DNA of 64,000 nucleotides from Polytrichum commune (Eukaryota > Streptophyta > Polytrichopsida > Polytrichales > Polytrichaceae): assembly GCA_950295325.1 (NCBI GenBank), contig OX485808.1:35921180-35985179 (forward strand), read 5' to 3'. Of this stretch, positions 60,669 through 64,000 are shown piece after piece. Each line of letters opens with the position of its first letter. Within the stretch, counting starts at the first letter, position 1. The translations under genes and the position numbers were made by a program. Under the pieces are notes generated by a model. That model searched no databases. It saw only the letters and a list, made by a program, of their open reading frames with translations, and was not told where the DNA came from.

Positions 60669-61172
60669 GGGCCACTTCACACACGAGCCAAGAGCCGTGA
60701 CCATGAAATTGTGAGAGCCCAAATGAAAGTGTCCAAAGGCGGTCCCAAATCACCTCTAAAATCATGTAGTGTGGTCACGGATCCTCGAGTGTAGTGTGAA
60801 GCCATATGTGATTGGTCCCTCAACCAAATGTTATATCACTGAATTTCTATTCATGCATGTCCTCACACATGATAAAATAGAGTAAACCAACGGTTGTAAG
60901 CAATTAGAATGCCATGGTCACCTGGGTTTGTCTTAGGCCTACCTTCAAGAGGTGGTTTTTGAAAAAATAGTCCAAATGACCATGAAACATGATCCATTTG
61001 ATGCTACGTAAGAATCAATGTAGACTTTCCATCCATCTTGCATACACATACTCCCTTGGTCCCTCGAGCGTAGTGTGAAGTAGCGAACTTGGACCGGCTC
61101 CGCCTTTTCCACCAATGAGAGTGCTTGAAGTGTAACAGTCACGGGCTCTCAGTCTCGTGTGTGAAGTGGCCC
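60669..61172. mobile_element. 504-bp PIF/Harbinger-like MITE (TTCACACAC group)
   Basis: The left end GGGCCACTTCACACACGAGC and the inverted right end GGGCCACTTCACACACGAGA both continue with GAGCC-GTGAC. Flanks are TAA (60666-60668) and TAA (61173-61175). Inside, two CCTCGAG-GTAGTGTGAAG words (about 60782 and 61073) hint at a second, smaller insertion. Confidence 0.92.
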
Positions 61173-61479
61173 TAAGCTACTGCGTTGCAAGGGGTTCACA
61201 TGCCAAGTGTAATGTCTCTTCATGGCTTCAGCACTTTGTCAGGCGCATATTATAACCATGTATGACAACATTTCATGACATTTTATGATCAAACCTCTAA
61301 GTTAAATGTGATGGACAAACTCAATAACTATGTTTGAAGAAAAAATATAAATGCTAAATATATATAGGTTCAAAGAAGATCCAATTGTTTTGAAATCAAA
61401 TATTTCATTAATTGGACATAAAGGTAATGGAGTCTTATGAACTTGCTCTAAGTTCACATATGAGCTATGATCAAGGTGA

Positions 61480-61520
<41 letters not shown>
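61480..61520. repeat. CT microsatellite
   Basis: (CT)n of about 20 units with one T interruption. Confidence 0.95.
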
Positions 61521-62760
61521 ACATTGCAATCCATGTGTGGTAGCCAACTTATGAATCCTTCATACGATTACTTTCCCAAATGTGATAGAAACCTATAGTT
61601 GGTTCATTATCATGCTGACTTCAAATAATAGCATGTATGGAAAATTGTGGTGAATAGTTGTCTCACTATTTTAATCCCTTGATTGCAATGTTTTTGTCCC
61701 ATTTTTGTCACACATGCTAACACCTTCATAGCAATCAAATAACAATGATTTGTGTCGATGTCTAAGTTGTGCACTCCATTTTGACTAGGTTTCTCGAGGG
61801 CTTTCTAAGGATGTATTTATGTTAATTCTTTGTTCATAAAATGACCAAGTTTCAAATCACTCAAAATTCAAATATCTCCTTCACTTTGGAACAAAAACCC
61901 AAGTTTATGACAACAAGTTTGACAATTGGATAGTTTGATAGATCCATATGTGTTACTTCTACACAAAACATCATGCTCACATGTTCTAGCACCTAAAGGC
62001 ATGAGCCTTTCTCTCGTAACAATGCGCCATCATTTTATTGTTACAAAACGAAGGTTGATAAGTCACGAATTTCAAATAAGTCCGTTGAGCAAAAGCGTTC
62101 ATTTAGATTTAAAGATCACATTGATATGGTTGGTGTCCTTAAATAAGTTGGCAAATCCCATGCTAACATTGTAAAAGCATAGGATTAAGGAAACCATGGG
62201 TTTGGGTTGAAGTTTTTAGACGTGTTCAATGCATGTGGATCGATAATGTACTAAGAGAGAAAGAGTAGATTCATGTATGATACACATAGAAATCATAGTT
62301 TGAATAAGGAATGACATTTATTAAAATAAATAGTAAGTAGTTATGTATGTTGTCAAACACATTGATTATCTAGTTCTAAGTGTCATATTTCAAATAGTTG
62401 CGATGTCATATATGCATGTCTATTGACTTGTGAATGTATGATACATTTCTAGTTTTGAGCCATGGAAGGTCTGATGTGGGAGAGAGTGAGTTATCGCATA
62501 CAAGCGTACCTTTCATACATCCAAGATAAAAACTTGACTCCTTATAGGTTTGTTGCTAGTTTATTTCAAATGCCTTGGAGAACATTGATTTGGAGTCTTT
62601 GAAACTAATGTTGGTGTCAAATCAACTTCAGAAAGTAGCCAACATGCAACACACTATCTCAATGATACAATCCCCTCTCTCCATCTAATGTGTGTTGACA
62701 AACATAGTTAAATGATGATTCTACATATAAATACATGAATTGAAGTAAATATGTATGTAA
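61521..62760. other. Gene-free AT-rich stretch
   Basis: No supported gene or repeat. Confidence 0.45.
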
Positions 62761-63526
62761 GGGCCGGTTCACACAGGGTCCCAAGTCCCAAGTCACTTGA
62801 GGTCAATCCGTGCAATCACAACCATCGAGAGCATGGAAGTTGGGACTTAGGGCCACTTCACACACAAGGCTGAAGGCCCATGACCATGGCAATGTAAGAG
62901 CTCTCATTGGTCGAAAAGGCGGAGACCGTCCAAGTTCACTTCACACTAGGAGGTGAAGGCCTAAAGGTCCAAAGAAAAGTTCATGGATGAAAAATCTACA
63001 TGGAGTCCTACATGGCAGGTTGTGGGTAAGGGTGCATGGTCTACCGGAATTTGCGGTAGATCCATCTCCAAGAAGTGCAACATGGTTCATTCTCACTTCA
63101 CACTATGCTTGAGGACCCGTGCCTACATAAAAGGCCTTTCCCAACACCTAAGGTACGGCCTTTAGATGAGAGTCAAGGGTCCTCACCATTACAAGGTCAT
63201 GGCTCTTGGCTCATGTGTGAAGTGACCCTTACCACTTCACACGGGGTCCCGAGTCCCATGTCCCAAGTATGACATGGATGCCTACATGGCAACACTTTTT
63301 GGAAGTGAGGCTCAGGACTTGTGTTGAGAGTTGGGTTGAGCAAAAAAACTAGACCCAACTCTCAACACAAGTCCCATGAACATTTGTGCATAAAATATTC
63401 AAAAGCCAACTTTAATGATAATAAAAAATATTTTAATGCTTTCTTGAGACTAAAAAATTGGGACCTTGCCTCCATGTTGGGGCTTGCTAACTTGAGTGGC
63501 ACTCGGGACCCCATGTGAACTAACCC
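62761..63526. mobile_element. PIF/Harbinger-like element with a nested insertion
   Basis: The left end GGGCCGGTTCACACAGGGTC and the inverted right end GGGTTAGTTCACATGGGGTC lie between TAA (62758-62760) and TAA (63527-63529). Excluding the nested element at 62850-63228, the body lines up with the inverse of 21968-22270, which confirms it as one element. An inverted pair around 63330-63372 (GACTTGTGTTGAGAGTTGGG) is internal. Confidence 0.88.
62850..63228. mobile_element. 379-bp PIF/Harbinger-like MITE nested in 62761-63526
   Basis: The left end GGGCCACTTCACACACAAGG and the inverted right end GGGTCACTTCACACATGAGC lie between TTA (62847-62849) and TTA (63229-63231). Same group as 26391-26719 and 60669-61172. 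Confidence 0.9.
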
Positions 63527-63529
63527 TAA

Positions 63530-64000
63530 TTTAAAAAAATGCAATGAGCAATCCAAATGTGCAAGAAACAAGTCCAAGAACTAGGTTTTGGCTTGGACGT
63601 AACTCAACTTTACCAAGTATATCCATGTTACTTTCTTTCTAAATCCCATTTTCTTCCTCTCTAAAAATCAACATTCAAGTCATAGTTTACCTTTCAATTT
63701 TCTATATGTGAGTTTGACGATGCCTAATACATGTCAATTCGTCCATGAAGGATGAAACAACTATAATAAAATATGTAACCTCTAGGTTTATGTTAAGTTC
63801 ATTTCAATTGGATCACACTCGATTAATTCTCAGTCTATGATGACATTTATGGAGTCCCATAACTTGAAAATAAGAATGTTTAGGCTACAAGGGTCCGATG
63901 TGAGATGGATGACCTTTTTAAAACGGGTGTGCTTTAAGTGGAGAGAAACAATATTGTGGTGCTTGTTAATGTGAAACATGGGGAGGTAGTGTCGATGCCA
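63530..64000. other. Gene-free AT-rich end of window
   Basis: Nothing recognised. Confidence 0.4.

Overview
The window is plant nuclear DNA, most likely from a spore-bearing land plant (moss, liverwort, hornwort, lycophyte or fern) or a close relative. Three things point this way. The beta-tubulin gene has the two plant-type intron positions. A plastid NADH-GOGAT exon carries a transit-peptide-like leader. A spliced gene for MOK, a cilium-associated kinase, is present, and such kinases are expected in plants that keep motile sperm. I cannot name the species. All four genes have GT-AG introns and most of the rest is decayed repeat DNA.

Layout. 1-2049: first exon of a minus-strand NADH-dependent glutamate synthase (GLT1) that runs off the left edge, with a fold-back element and a palindromic repeat in its first intron and a triplicated repeat upstream. 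3-26 kb: no intact gene. This stretch holds several copies of a dispersed AT-rich repeat (repeat A), tandem repeats, snap-back elements, short terminal-inverted-repeat (TIR) elements with TTA or TAA target duplications, and two decayed copies of one LINE family. The minus-strand LINE copy is split by a small hAT-like element whose 8-bp target duplication restores the reading frame. 27.3-30.8 kb: a six-exon gene for a 291-residue protein with a DEN motif and two perfect destruction boxes, a securin/PATRONUS-like candidate. 31.4-35 kb: a run of degenerate tandem and inverted repeats. 35.8-42.7 kb: MOK, 13 exons in one continuous frame; the first few codons were not found. 43-50 kb: repeats, including a pogo/Tigger-like element with TA target duplication. 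50.8-52.4 kb: a complete three-exon beta-tubulin on the minus strand. 52.9-64 kb: repeats, including nested TIR elements.

The genes are not an operon. Beta-tubulin, MOK and the destruction-box protein are all linked in function to microtubules, cilia or the cell cycle, but their proximity may be chance. The window's most unusual content is its mobile DNA: a LINE combining RNase H, a CCHC finger and a PD-type C-terminal nuclease-like domain; a TIR element carrying a hAT transposase dimerisation segment; and a set of TIR elements sharing a TTCACAC motif. Exon boundaries were read by eye from frame continuity and GT-AG sites; no alignment or database search was run.
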